A stretch of DNA of 64,000 bases. It comes from Diabrotica undecimpunctata (taxonomy: Eukaryota; Arthropoda; Insecta; Coleoptera; Chrysomelidae). Of this stretch, positions 52,116 to 63,247 are shown in pieces. The notes beneath the pieces are model-generated. The model had not been told where the DNA came from and searched no databases. It saw only the letters and a program-made list of their open reading frames with translations. A program made the translations under genes and the position numbers. Where the stretch lies: positions 161,692,328 through 161,756,327 of the forward strand of contig NC_092806.1 in NCBI RefSeq assembly GCF_040954645.1, written 5' to 3'. How positions within the stretch are numbered: the first letter of the stretch is position 1; each line of letters opens with the position of its first letter.

Positions 52116-54047
52116 CATCATCACCATTGGTGCTACAGCCCTATAAAAGAGCCTCGACCTTCCCAAGTCTATTACGCCAGTCAGTTCTATCCATTGCCAA
52201 CTGTTGCCAGTTTGCTGCGCCTATTTGTCTACCATCCTCATCTACACCATCCCTCCATCTGAGTTTTGGTCTACCCCTTTTTCTACTTCCCACAGGTTGT
52301 GACATAAGGATTCTTCTAGGAGGGTTGTTCTGCTGTGATCTTGCCAGATGTCCTGCCCATCTTAGTCTTCCTATTTTTATAAAGGATACTACGTCTTTAC
52401 CACCAAATATATGTTTATATCTGTGATATATCTCGTAGTTGTACCTCCTTCTCCAAACACCATTTTCACAGATGCCACCAAATATTCTTCTCAGGATCCT
52501 TCGTTCAAATATAAGCAGGAGATTTTCATCTGCCTTGGAAATGGTCCATGCCTCTGACCCATATGTCAACACTGGTTGTATAAGGGTTTTGTATATGGTT
52601 ATTTTTGTTTTTTGGCTTAAGTTTCTGCTTCTCATATGTCTACTCAGTACTCAGTCCAAAATAGCATTTGTTTGCTAGGATTATTCTTCGCTTGATTTCT
52701 TCCGTCATGACGTTCTCCTCGGTGATCAGGGAGCCTAAGTATGTGAATTTGTCCACCACTTCAAAGGTAGAATTATCAACCGTGAGTTGGTGGCCGATGT
52801 TTCTGGCTCTATTGTTGGGTGTTGATGCCATTATCTTAGTTTTATTTTCATTTACTTGCAGGCCCATATTTTTTGAGGCGTGTGACAAGGTGGTATACAT
52901 TTCTTCTAGCTTGTGTGTTGTGCGGGCAACTAGATCAACATCATCTGCATATGCCAAAATTTGGGATGATTTATTAAAAATGTTTCCTCTGCTGTCTATT
53001 TGGGCATCCCTGACCGCCTTTTCCAAAGCTATGTTGAAAAGGAGACACGCCAGCGCATCTCCCTGTCGCAGCCCAACATGCGTTTCAAATGCCTGTGATT
53101 GTTCGCCCTATATTTGGACTTTGCAAACAACTTTACGCATTGTAGCCTTAACCAATCTTATCAGTTTATCGGGGATGTGGAATTCATCCATGGCTTCATA
53201 CAATTTATTTCTTAGGACACTATCATAGGCCGATTTAAAATCTACGAAAAGATGGTATGTGTCGATATTAAATTCATTGGTTTTTTCCAGTATTTGCCTT
53301 AGCAGAAAGATCTGGTCTGTTGTTGATCGACCAGGCCTAAAACCACTTTGATATTCGCCAAAAAGCTCCTCTGAATATTCACTCAGGCGACCATATAAAA
53401 TACTCGAAAATATTTTGTATGCTGTATTAAGGAGGGTTATTCCCCTATAGTTTCTACATTCTAAATCATCGCCCTTTTTGTGTAGCGGGCAAACGATCCC
53501 AATACACCACTCTTCTGGGACCATCACTTCCTGGAGATTTATTATTTTTTAGGTGTTTTATTGCATCCCGTACTTCCTGAATTGATGGAGGCTCCAATGG
53601 TGTATTGTTGTTTGCTCCTGGGGGTGGTTGATTTGGATCTTCTACTTCGATAGTAAGCAATTCTTTATAGTGTTCCACCCACCTTTTCAATACTTCTTCT
53701 TTTGTATTGAGTATATGCCCCTCCTTATCCTTACATAGTCCGATCCTTGGTTTAAATTCTTTTCTTGCTTTATTTAGAGTTTTATAGAATTTTCTTGTTT
53801 GATTTTCCTTTTTTAATGCCTCAAGTTCTTCCAATATTCTATTTTCATAAGTTCGCTTTTTTCTCCGATGGATGTACTTCTCTTCTCTTCTGAGATCTTT
53901 ATATTTTTGTTCTTTTTCTCGGGTTCTTCTTTGCTGCATCAGTTTATATGCATTGTTCTTTCTTCTTGTAATGTCCTCGCACTCGGCATCGAACCACTCA
54001 TTGCGTGGTGGTGGTCTTTGCGGCCCTAGAATGTTATTTGCTGCGTC
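52116..54047 (-). pseudogene. RTE-like LINE copy 1, 1.93 kb, with 14-bp target duplication
   Basis: TTTAAGAATTAAAT occurs at 52102-52115 and 54048-54061. Minus strand: linker (NEWFDAECEDITRRKN, 53990; 157-codon frame 53939-53466), RT start NNKSPGSDG, then an internal deletion that removes the next fingers segment at about 53515. It continues CPLHKKGDDLECRNYRGITL, YQSGFRPGRSTTDQ, LFVDFKSAYDSVL, THVGLRQGDALACLLFNIAL and the active site LAYADDVDLVARTTHKL (about 52960-52910). VLTYGSEAWTI, LRWAGHLARSQQN and GSRKRGRPKLRW follow. Stops or shifts occur at about 53108 and at a 7-bp duplication near 52650. The 3' end is GGGCTGTAGCACCAATGG plus TGATGATGATT. It is nearly identical to copy 2 at 56798-58141. 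Confidence 0.9.
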
Positions 54048-54061
54048 TTTAAGAATTAAAT

Positions 54062-55119
54062 AGTGTGTCTAAAAAATTACCAGAAGAAAAAACCAGAAAA
54101 ATACTAACATTTATTAGATATGAAAATATTGAATCATTTTTTTCTTTTTGATAAATGATATTTTTATTTTTTTGTTTTGCATAAAAATACAGCGACGACG
54201 GTTTTCCGACGCGCTAATAATTGTCTATGTGCGAAACATGAAAACTCTAAGTTATTTATGCAAACTTCCAACGGATGGCTTTGTGATTTGTTTATTATCA
54301 TTGCAAAAGCCAAACGCACGGGAAATTGCAAACTTTTAAAATAATCGATATGCGTGATCAAGACATCCTCTTCTTCGTATAATGATCGTTGCCTTAATTA
54401 TTCATAGTGTTTTCACACAGTCACTCTCGTTCCATTCCAAAGTCGACGTTGATTAATGTTACGAAGCATAACAACTGATTATACTTTTAACAATTGCAAA
54501 TTGTTAGCTAGAAGTCTAGGGAATTCTAATAAATTCAAAAACTCTGTAGGACAGTTGACTAGGTCATCCTGATTTAACTGTTTAAATTCATTTAAACGAA
54601 AACAAGTTTCCTACAAGAAAATTCAGAATGGTCGCATTTAGATCATCGTCATCTGTATTTTTTGCCGCTAATATTGCTCGTCCAATTATGGTTTTTAGAC
54701 TTGGTGAGCTATAGGCGAGAACTATACTGAGAAGATAAAATGACAATTGTTAACGTCACTACTACGCACGATGCATAAACAATAATAATGTTTCAAAAAT
54801 GATGTAGAATTTTCGGAATGAGAGAAACCTTATTGCGTAAAAGAGACAGGAGACCGGCTTTATTCTCATCCCCACTTTGTGCTGTTTATTGGGTGAAAAG
54901 TGACACTGGGGATAACTTATCTAGTGATAATTGATCAGTTATCGAAGAGAAATAAAATGATTAATTTTCGTTTAAAATACGGGTCTTGCCGAGTCTTTTT
55001 CAACCATTATCTAAATTTAATTTAAACTGATAGTTACCGAGATATTTTATTTGTTACAAGCCAAAAATTTTTTATAATTTTAAAATATTTCTGAGGCCCC
55101 TCAAATAATCGGTTATCAA
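54062..55119. other. Spacer, nothing recognised
   Basis: AT-rich. The short frames at 54148-54361 show no domain. The region may be partly LINE 5' flank, since the insertion target at 52102/54061 lies next to an older LINE. Confidence 0.35.
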
Positions 55120-55174
55120 TAAAAAACTGATACAACTCTTAAAGAGTATTTTGTAGAAAATTGAGCAATGTATT

Positions 55175-56276
55175 TTGAAGAATAAATATGTAGTATTTAC
55201 ATACTGTCTTTGCTCTTTGCTAGCATGCCCACATGCTAGCAAAGAACTAAAAACAAGAATTGTAACGAAATTAGAAGATGTTTGGTCACTATCTGCCGTA
55301 GCGAACCATTTTAACGTAAGCACAATAACAGTTTTTAATATCAATAAAAGATGGAGAGAACAAGAAATTCTCGAAAGAAAGCAAGGTTCTGGAAGACCAA
55401 AAATATCAACCGCTCATGAAAATCGTACGCTTTTGGAGAGATTAGAAGAGAATCCTTTTGAAGATGCGAAAATTGTAAGAATTATGTTTCCGGGAAGAAA
55501 GAAAATAACTAGGCGCAGAATTAAAGCATCGTGCCTTAGCTACCAAACTGCAGCAAAAAAACAATCTCTTACACCACAACGAAAGCAATTAAGACTCTTT
55601 TTTGCTTTAAACCATCAGCTACAAAATCTGTCACACAGATCCGTCATATATCAAAAAAGCTACAAAAGATGTTTGGGACGGGGTAATATTTACAGATGAG
55701 AAAATTTTTTCAATCTTCTAAAAAGGCCAAAAGTGGGGTGTACAGACCAGATAATAATAGATTTAATCCTCTATATGTTGATAGATATCAAGCAGCTGGT
55801 CATTTTCGCGCCAATGTATGAGGATGGATTTCATCTAGAGGAATGGAAATAGTATGGCGTATTGATGGCAGGTTTGTTGTGCAGACTTATCTGAATATTT
55901 TAGAAAACATCATGTTTCCCAGTGTACAACAGTTGTATCCAGTAAATACTTGTATCCTCGAAGATATTTGTCCTGTTCACACTGCAAATATAATAAACCA
56001 GTGGCTCCAGAATAACAACACCGAAACCTTATCAGGGACCAGCTACAGTCCAGATTTAATAGATAAATAAATAATAAATCGAGAATGTGTATTGGGTTAT
56101 TATAAAACGGTTGTATCGACGTAATTTTATACCTCAAAATGCTGAAGAGCTGTGACACAGTATACAACAGGTTTGGAAAGAGCTCTCTGAAGAAGTCAAT
56201 TTCATAGTTCCTTTCACTTAGATGGACCGAAGACTACGAGCTGTTATCAATGCTGATGGAGATATTACAAAATATT
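55175..56276 (+). pseudogene. Tc1-like (DD34E) transposase, frameshifted, catalytic box damaged
   Basis: Length (about 1.1 kb) fits a Tc1 transposase of about 340-365 residues. The HTH region is LSAVANHFNVSTITVFNINK, then the GRPKIST box. The first Asp lies in VIFTDEKIF (about 55682-55708) just after a frameshift. WGVYRPDNNRFNPLYVDRY and GWISSRGMEIVWRIDGRF follow, and the second Asp is in CILEDICPVHTANI (about 55950-55990), where I replaces the usual N after Asp. The last box, SPDL, is followed by a rearranged stretch without the N-P-I-E glutamate (about 56050-56075). The C-terminus returns with DRRLRAVINADGDITKY to the stop at 56274-56276. The 34-residue spacing is inferred by alignment across the lesion. 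Inactive. Confidence 0.8.
55215..55244. repeat. Perfect 13-bp hairpin with 4-base loop
   Basis: CTTTGCTAGCATG (55215-55227), loop CCCA, CATGCTAGCAAAG (55232-55244). It lies just upstream of the HTH-coding part of the Tc1-like gene and has no counterpart in the inverted 5' half at the right end. It may be an excision footprint or a small secondary insertion. Confidence 0.8.
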
Positions 56277-56299
56277 AATTTTATTTTTACATACCTAAA

Positions 56300-56475
56300 T
56301 TTAGTATAGTTTTGGTCTTCCAGACTCTCGCTTTCTTTCGAGAGTTTTTTGTCCACTCCATTTTTTATTAATAGAAAAACTGTGGTTCTGCTTATGTTAA
56401 AATGTTTTGCTGTCCCTGATAGTGCCCAGTTATCTTTTAATATGGTTACAATTTTATTTAATATATTAATAAGTT
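56300..56475 (-). pseudogene. Second Tc1-like transposase N-terminus (HTH), opposite strand
   Basis: The minus strand reads WALSGTAKHFNISRTTVFLL (about 56429-56370), then a K-x-x-L-E-R-K-R-E-S-G-R-P-K equivalent across a frameshift (about 56350-56305). It corresponds residue by residue to the HTH and GRPK box of the plus-strand gene at 55270-55405 but is clearly diverged. It lies between the C-terminus of that gene and the right terminal repeat. Confidence 0.75.
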
Positions 56476-56797
56476 AAGTCGTTTGTTTTATTTCTTAATA
56501 ATAATAAAAACAATAACAACAACCCTATTTTATGTAAAAACTATCATTAATATACTCCTTATAGGGAATTCAAAATAATATCAAAATTTAGACCTTAATA
56601 ATTATTACAATTTATAAATTAACATATGTAATCAAATGGTTGTTGTTTGTTTGTTTATTTTATTATTTGTCTGTCATAATAAATATAATAAAATGTCAGA
56701 CCAATTAAATACACTGCTCAACATGATCAAATCTTACTAAGAGTCGTATCAGTTTTTTTAGGAACCAGCTGTACAGCAGTAGGTGGAGTGCTGTTTT

Positions 56798-58141
56798 CAT
56801 CATCATCATTGGTGCTACAGCCCTATAAAAGAGCCTCGACCTTCCCAAATCTATTACGCCAGTCAGTTCTATCCATTGCCAACTGTTGCCAGTTTGCTGC
56901 GCCTATTTGTCTACCATCCTCATCTACACCATCCCTCCATCTGAGTTTTGGTCTACCCCTTTTTCTACTTCCCATAGGTTGTGACATAAGGATTCTTCTA
57001 GGAGGGTTGTTCTGCTGTGATTTTGCCAGTTGTCCTGCCCATCTTAGTCTTTCTATTTTTATAAAGGATACTACGTCTTTACCACCAAATATATATTTAT
57101 ATCTGTGATATATCTCGTAGTTGTACCTCCTTCTCCAAACACCATTTTCACAGATGCCACCAAATATTCTTCTCAGGATCCTTCGTTCAAATATAAGCAG
57201 AAGATTTTCATCTGCCTTGGAAATGGTCCATGCCTCTGACCCATATGTCAACACTGGTTGTATAAGGGTTTTGTATATGGTTATTTTTGTTTTTTGGCTT
57301 AAGTTTCTGCTTCTCATATGTCTACTCAGTCCAAAATAGCATTTGTTTGCTAGGATTATTCTTCGCTTGATTTCTTCCGTCATGACGTTCTCCTTGGTGA
57401 TCAGGGAGCCTAAGTATGTGAATTTGTCCACCACTTCAAAGGTAGAATTATCAACCGTGAGTTGGTGGCCGATGTTTCTCGCTCTATTGTTGGGTGTTGA
57501 TGCCATTATATTATTTTTATTTTCATTTACTTGCAGGCCCATATTTTTTGAGGCGTGTGACAAGGTGGTATACATTTCTTCTAGCTTGCGTGTTGTGCGG
57601 GCAACTAGATCAACATCATCTGCATATGCCAAACTTTGGGATGATTTATTAAAAATGTTTCCTCTGCTGTCTATTTGGGCATCCCTGACCGCCTTTTCCA
57701 AAGCTATGTTGAAAAGGAGACACGCCAGCGCATCTCCCTGTCGCAGCCCAACATGCGTTTCAAATGTCTGTGATTGTTCGCCCTGTACTTCGACTTTGCA
57801 AACAAATTTACGCATTGTAGCCTTAACCAATCTTATCAGTTTATCGGGGATGTGGAATTCATCCATGGCTTCATACAATTTATTTCTTAGGACACTATCA
57901 TAGGCCGATTTAAAATCTACGAAAAGATGGTATGTGTCGATATTAAATTCATTGGTTTTTTCCAGTATTTGCCTTAGCACAAAGATCTGGTCTGTTGTTA
58001 ATCGACCAGGCCTAAAACCACTTTGATATTCGCCAAGAAGCTCCTCTGAATATTCACTCAGGCGACCATATAAAATACTCGAAAATATTTTGTATGCTGT
58101 ATTAAGGAGGGTTATTCCCCTATAGTTTCTACATTCTAATT
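56798..58141 (-). pseudogene. RTE-like LINE copy 2, 5'-truncated, long intact RT frame
   Basis: Minus-strand frame open from the truncation (58141) through 56823, about 440 codons without a stop. It starts in CRNYRGITLLNTAYKIFSSI and includes LGEYQSGFRPG, HLFVDFKSAYDSVLRNKLYE, THVGLRQGDALACLLFNIAL and the active site LAYADDVDLVARTTRKLEE (about 57635-57580). YLGSLITKENVMTEEIKRRI, LTYGSEAWTISKADEN, LRWAGQLAKSQQN and RKRGRPKLRWRDG complete it. Fingers upstream, the linker and the endonuclease are missing. The 3' end is GGGCTGTAGCACCAATG plus TGATGATGATGA. Probable 7-bp target duplication CTGTTTT (56791-56797, 58142-58148). It differs from copy 1 at scattered sites and lacks copy 1's 7-bp duplication. 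Confidence 0.88.
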
Positions 58142-58149
58142 CTGTTTTA

Positions 58150-59927
58150 TATGCAAAAAAATTGGTAAACTTCTATGTGGTCTAGTTGTTGTTGTGCAAG
58201 ATTTTATAGAATTCAATTTTTTTTAATTTAGATTTTAAAGTTATTACGCAAAATCTTTTAAATCGAATTTAATGAAATTTTGTGGGCTCTTTTTCCATAT
58301 AATAAAGATTTTCTAGTCGAATTATGAAGGTATTGATTAAAAAACATTGAATAAGAAAAGCCTGATTTTCTGATAGCCTGAAAGAGTAATGAATTAAAAC
58401 ATTTTTAACCAGTCATATCTTATAAAAAATTCAATTATCCCCATTTTGTTTCCTTACAACTGAGCTCCAAAATGAATTCTTTTAAAGTTATGAGCAAAAA
58501 AGTAGAAAAAAACGATGTTTTTAGTAATTTTTAAATATTTTAATTTTTTTTAATATTATTCCCAACCTATTTGATAGGGAGAATAAGTAAATTATTATTA
58601 CTAAAGTTAACATACAACTTTTTCTGCAAAAATCAGAATACTACCTCTCACATCCATCTCAAAAAAAGGACCGCCCTGGTTTATTATAAGAGTTATTCTT
58701 ATCGCAATTTTTAAACGAAACAACCACTGGCTGCTATCCTATATACGGTAGATACCTTTCTCTACTATATTTACATATTTATTGCAAATAAACTACAATT
58801 TTAATTAAAAATACGTTTCTGAATTGTAAGAGTTATGATATCTCCAAATATAGGTACAGATCACAAACTAGTACGGGGCGAATTTCTATTAAAAATACCA
58901 CTAATCAAGAAAATATCCTTGTACTACAACTAAATTATAAATAAATTGCGTTAATAAAAAAACTAACGTACCGTATCACACAGATCTTAAATCCTTATAA
59001 AATATACTCTAATATTCGAGAAAGTCCATCTAAACCTCGAAATGATAAAATACTTAATCAGACAAACTATTTTTTCCACGCCATTCACTCAATTTTATAC
59101 CTATAATAGTATCTGTCGGAAAGAATGAGAAAAAGCGTGTAGAAAGAAGATAGAAAAACGAAAATTACCTGACGTATATAAAACCGAAGATGGTCGTGAT
59201 AAATGACCAGCTGCCTTCACTTTTCTTTCAGGAATAGAAACAAAACTGTCATCGGTGCGAAAATAGAAGAAATATCATAGGCACGTTTGATATAGTGTTC
59301 TGGACGAATAAAGAATGTATTGTCGTTAAGATTCTACTCGGTTTTATGAGAAATTATTATGGGGTTTGTTAAAAAAGACGATTCTTATTATAGGCCAGGC
59401 GCGATCTGTTTTGAATTGGACATTTTCCATAGGAGTCTATTTTTTGCTGGAATCACTTCAGGATGTACCTTGTATCAATAATCTAATATGCACCAGTCCC
59501 AAGCTTTGTATCTAATTTTTTATTTAACAAAATCTGAAAAATATCGAAAATTCTTGATTTGTTTGTCTATTAACTCGAAAGGTCTGATTGCTGCTACAAA
59601 AGAAAATTGTGTAAGATAAAAATTTCGTGTCTTAATTGAATATAAAATTATAAAACAATATTTGACTAGCAAAAATTAAAAATTTAATCTTTAGTGTTTA
59701 AAAAATAGCAAAAATTAAGGAAAAAGTGCAAAAAAGTGGAGTTTTTCCTTTAAATTTTTTCGACCCCTTATACAAAACTTACCGCTTTATATTCGGCTTA
59801 GAAAAACTTTATAACACGACTGAAACGTATGCTACATTTTGTTGAATTAGTTTAATAGTTTTTGAGTAAAGATTTTGCAAGGCAGAGTCCACAAAAAATT
59901 GCAAATTTGTAAAATTATGCTGGGCCC
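58150..59927. other. Long AT-rich stretch, nothing recognised
   Basis: No coding frame of note, no RNA gene, no clear terminal repeats. Some 20-30-bp phrases (AAATTTTTAATTTTTGC-like) recur imprecisely around 58380-58540 and 59640-59750. This may reflect old MITE sequence or composition. Confidence 0.3.
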
Positions 59928-59941
59928 AAAACAAGCACTTT

Positions 59942-60507
59942 AGATTTACAGTCGTATTTTAAAAATATCATCCAAATGTTTTGGCAAAACCACTGGAATA
60001 AAATCTCTTCCAAGCTTCGTGACATCCATCCCAGCGTTAAAAAGCTTGAGTTTCCTTCCATGACACGAAAAAACAAAATCTTACTTCGCCAACTTAGAAT
60101 CCGCCATACAAGACTAACTCATAAACATTTAATGACTTCCCAAGATCCACCTACATGTACACACTGTGGTAATATTATATCTGTTAAACATATTCTCGTA
60201 GACTGTCGCCACTTTAACAACGAAAGAAAAAAGAATCTTTTGAGTCGAAACTTACAAAATATTCTCAGTTCGCCAGATCAATTCCAAAACCTTACGAATT
60301 TCTTCTATGAAACCAAGCTTTATCAGGAAATTTAGAAGAAGAAACGTAGTTTAGAATTTGATAAATAATAATTGTACCAATATTTAATGTATTTAATGTA
60401 TTTCTCTATTGATTGTAATGTTACTGTATATTCTTGTAATGTAATGTAATAAAATTTTACCTGTGTCAGTGACCTACGCTGTCGAGATACGTAAAGCTAA
60501 ATAAAAA
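59942..60507 (+). pseudogene. I-like LINE 3' end with 14-bp target duplication
   Basis: AAAACAAGCACTTT occurs at 59928-59941 and 60508-60521. The insert holds a 119-codon frame (59976-60335): FWQNHWNKISSKLRDIHP, RQLRIRHTRLTHKHLM, PPTCTHCGNIISVKHILVDC (C-x2-C-x8-H-x4-C) and a short tail. It then has a 3' UTR and a terminal TAAATAAAAAAAAA. It is the same clade as 29036-29776 but a different copy. Only the post-RNase H tail survives, so this is severe 5' truncation at insertion. Duplication and poly-A are direct evidence. Confidence 0.85.
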
Positions 60508-60521
60508 AAAACAAGCACTTT

Positions 60522-61355
60522 GAATAGTCGAACATTTTTTTACATATAAAGATAGATTTCAAGGTTTCATATCAATATATCAAAATATCAATTTTAAAGT
60601 TTGTACACTTATAGAACTTTGAAAGTTGCCTCTTTAAAATTGTTGAAAGGAAACTAATGAACTTGTCCGCAGGTGGATGTTTTCCAAAGTTGTCTCATTT
60701 TAACATGTTTAAAATAGCTTAATTCTTCAATACTCTTCCAGTTTAAGCCATAATGTTCTTCTAACATTTTTCTAATATCAACTGCTTTTTCTGCATATAT
60801 TATTTAACGTAAATTTCTTTCACCTACTTATCTAATCATTTTTTTCTTAAACAAATACTACCGTGCTAAGGATAATTTATATTCAAAGTAGATATACAAA
60901 GTACTAAAATATCACTTTTAATTTTCGTTAAACATTACTTCGGAGTAAACTAGAACATTTTGTCAATTTAAATAGTGCTGGTTAGATTGACCATATGTCT
61001 GTTAGAGTGTACCGTTTTTGAGACGTCTGCGATTACGGGTTAAAGTTAGGATTTTGGTAAATATATTTAAGTTTTTATTTTCAAATGAAAATACCTGCAC
61101 CAAAAATAAAATAATTGTGAGAAACATTTTAATTGGTTTATGTACGGTTTCCAACTATTTCTAAACTTTTTATCAAACATACTTAAATTACAATCGGCAT
61201 TCCTAATAATCATTAGGCTAATTTGCTTAATGTGTTTAAGATATTTGTAAGCGGTTATATTATATTTTACCTCTCAAGCACAACAGTTAGAAAGTTTATG
61301 TCATATTGATCTAAACTAAGTTTATTGTAATTTTAACGTGTACTTTCAAGTGACC
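60522..61355. other. AT-rich spacer
   Basis: No domain recognised. I looked here for the left inverted repeat of the following transposon (CAGTACATTC…) and did not find it. Confidence 0.35.
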
Positions 61356-61359
61356 ATCA

Positions 61360-62984
61360 TGCCTAGACGTAAGTTAGATATTGATGAATTAATTGCAAAT
61401 GTTCATAAATACTTTACCATGGAAAGAGACAATCGTGGACCTTTAAAGTCATTATATGTGTAAATCAACGCGTTTGTGACGCACTCGAGATAAGTTAAAG
61501 TAAGCTAAAAACTGTAATGAAGACTGTCAGATATACTCAAAAAGATCTAGTGTGGCTAGGAGACAAGAAAACAAATCGTAAAAATTCTAGAAGCATGGAC
61601 TTGCCTGATGGAGAAAAATTTTAAATTCGCAATATTTTGTATCGAATGCGTGAAAACAATCAACGTGTCAATCTAGATACTTTACTGGCCAAAATAAGAG
61701 AAAGACAAGTTTCTGAAATTAAGAGGACTAGCCCTTGAAAAGTGTTGGGAAATTTAGGATTTAAATTCAAAAAAGGAAAATAGGTTACTTTTATGCGAAA
61801 GGGGTAGTGTGGTTCACAAAAGAATTAAATATTTGAGAGAATATACTAGACTTAGAAGTATTAAAAGAATTTGGCAAGACGACAGCATAAAATCAATAAA
61901 ACACACAGATAGCGAAGGTAAAAGACACATCATTCTTCATGAAAGGGGGAAAGAAGGCTTTATAGAAAACGCAGATTTGGTTTTTTCTAATTTGATGGCT
62001 CTATCTCTCATTATGTGCCGTATATTTTCTTCCCAGGCAACTGAAGGCCTTACCCTTCTTCTTTTTTTTGTGGTATGTAATTTAAAGCTTTCTTTGGCCA
62101 TCTATCTTCATTCATTTGCTTCACGTGACAATACCACACTCGTTTCAATTCTGTCTACACTGGAATATACAGTATTTGTCCTCCGTCTAATATCTTCATT
62201 CCTAATATTGTTTTTTTTTGTTGCACCACACCGCTCTCTTTGTTACATGCTCTCCTTAGAAAATTCATTTCTACTACTTCTATTCTTTTTCTATCTTTTT
62301 TCGTGGTCTGCCAAACTTCTGCCCCATAAGTCATAATAGGCTCTACCAAGGTTCGATAGATTGTCAATTTCGTTTCTTATCTAATATCTTTAGGCCATAG
62401 TAGAGAGTTTAGAATGTGTACCGCTTTTTTTTCCTGCTGCGTTCTGTTTTCGATGTCTATTTTGGTAGTGCCTTCTTTTTAAGGCACTACTTTTGAATTT
62501 TTTCTTCAAAATTAAAATCTGCTGATTACCATGAAAACATGAATGCAGATATGTTTGTTAAATGGCTTGAGGAGAAACTGTTACCTAGTCTGAGTGAACC
62601 ATCAGTTATAGTTTTAGATAACGCACCTTACCATTCGGAGATTTTGGAGCAACAACCAAAACAGTCGTGGAACGTACCGAGCATAAAAAATTGTTTAGTT
62701 AAAAATAATATCAATTTTCCGGAATACGCCTTCAAATCAGTTACTGGAAATTTCGAAACGTAATGAAAAACCAACATTTTACATAGTTGACTAAATTGTA
62801 TCAAGTTATGGACATCAAGTACTACTACAATTTAATCCCATCGAACACATCTGGGGTATATGTAAAACATGATGATCACGTTGGATGCAGTGGATACAGT
62901 GACGATGCTGTTAGGGTAATGTGGCAAGAAGCTCTTAAAACTGCAACTCCAGAGTACACTAGTATAATGTTATTTACAAAATAA
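61360..62984 (+). pseudogene. Sailor-like transposase remnant, copy 2 (N-terminus present, catalytic centre deleted)
   Basis: The N-terminus reads MPRRKLDIDELIANVHKYFT (61360-61419) and then stops and frameshifts. Segments VRYTQKDLVWLGDKK (about 61530-61570), ILYRMRENNQRVNLDTLLAK and VVHKRIKYLREYTRL (61806-61850) follow. At 61857 the frame jumps straight to IKRIWQDD, so the Y-L-(D)-E-T-W block with the first catalytic Asp, present though mutated in copy 1, is deleted here. After the nested LINE come MNADMFVKWLEEKLLPSL, VIVLDNAPYHSEIL with the second Asp (about 62605-62645), and FNPIEHIWGICK with the Glu (about 62831-62866) in another frame. The distance from D to E again exceeds 70 residues. 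Comparing both copies shows the gene order, but neither is active. Confidence 0.75.
61989..62497 (-). pseudogene. RTE-like LINE 3' fragment nested in the transposon
   Basis: Flanked by TTTTTTCT at 61981-61988 and 62498-62505; copy 1 of the host transposon has the uninterrupted sequence. Minus strand: MTIYRTLVEPIMTYGAEVWQ (about 62367-62310), VVEMNFLRRACNKESGVVQQ, then a region with H-V-x-R equivalents down to GHIMRDRAIK-like sequence near 61995. The RT core is absent. A 10-bp hairpin (GTAGTGCCTT/AAGGCACTAC) lies at its 5' end (about 62464-62491). Confidence 0.8.
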
Positions 62985-63247
62985 TTGTACAACAGGTGAA
63001 CCATTATATTTATACATTCATTATTAACCAAATAAACAATAATATTTCAAATTCCATTTGAATTTTTGCTCCTCATGTTATACAAATTAACTCTAATGGA
63101 TAATACAGGCAAAAACATTCTAAACAAAGGAGTAATTAAAAAGATTATGGAGAACTCCAGTGCAGTTTATCGTACTTTACTAGAACGAAAGGTGTTCTGC
63201 GAATTCCATTAATCGTTTAGAGGTATAAATTGGTTGAATGTACTGTA

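Larger units (their letters stand above)
55122..56758 (+). mobile_element. Tc1-like transposon, 1637 bp, TA-flanked, with inverted 5' half of a related copy at the right end
   Basis: The ends are AAAAACTGATAC (55122…) and GTATCAGTTTTTT (…56758), each next to TA (55120-55121, 56759-56760). The terminal repeats align over at least 60 bp (shared CTCTTA and TTGAGCA(A/G)TGTATT). The body encodes one transposase (55175-56276). The right end from about 56758 back to 56300 is more than a repeat: on the minus strand it encodes the N-terminal HTH of a related transposase. The element is therefore either a Tc1 with repeats extending into the gene or a fusion of two inverted copies. Confidence 0.75.
61360..63245 (+). 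mobile_element. Second copy of the Sailor-like 24463 family, left repeat lost, LINE nested inside
   Basis: The right end (63144-63245) is the same inverted repeat as at 25426-25529: GAGAACTCCAGTGCAGTTTA, CTGCGAATTCCATTAATCGT and GAATGTACTG, followed by TA (63246-63247). Unlike copy 1 it retains the transposase N-terminus from ATG 61360. The left repeat was not found. A 509-bp LINE piece (61989-62497) interrupts it with an 8-bp duplication. Confidence 0.8.

Noticed and set aside
52028..53228. Plus-strand frames of 132 and 186 codons (and the matching 106- and 186-codon frames at 56788-57903)
   Set aside because: Antisense of the RTE-like LINE copies. The paired occurrence follows from copy similarity, not gene conservation.
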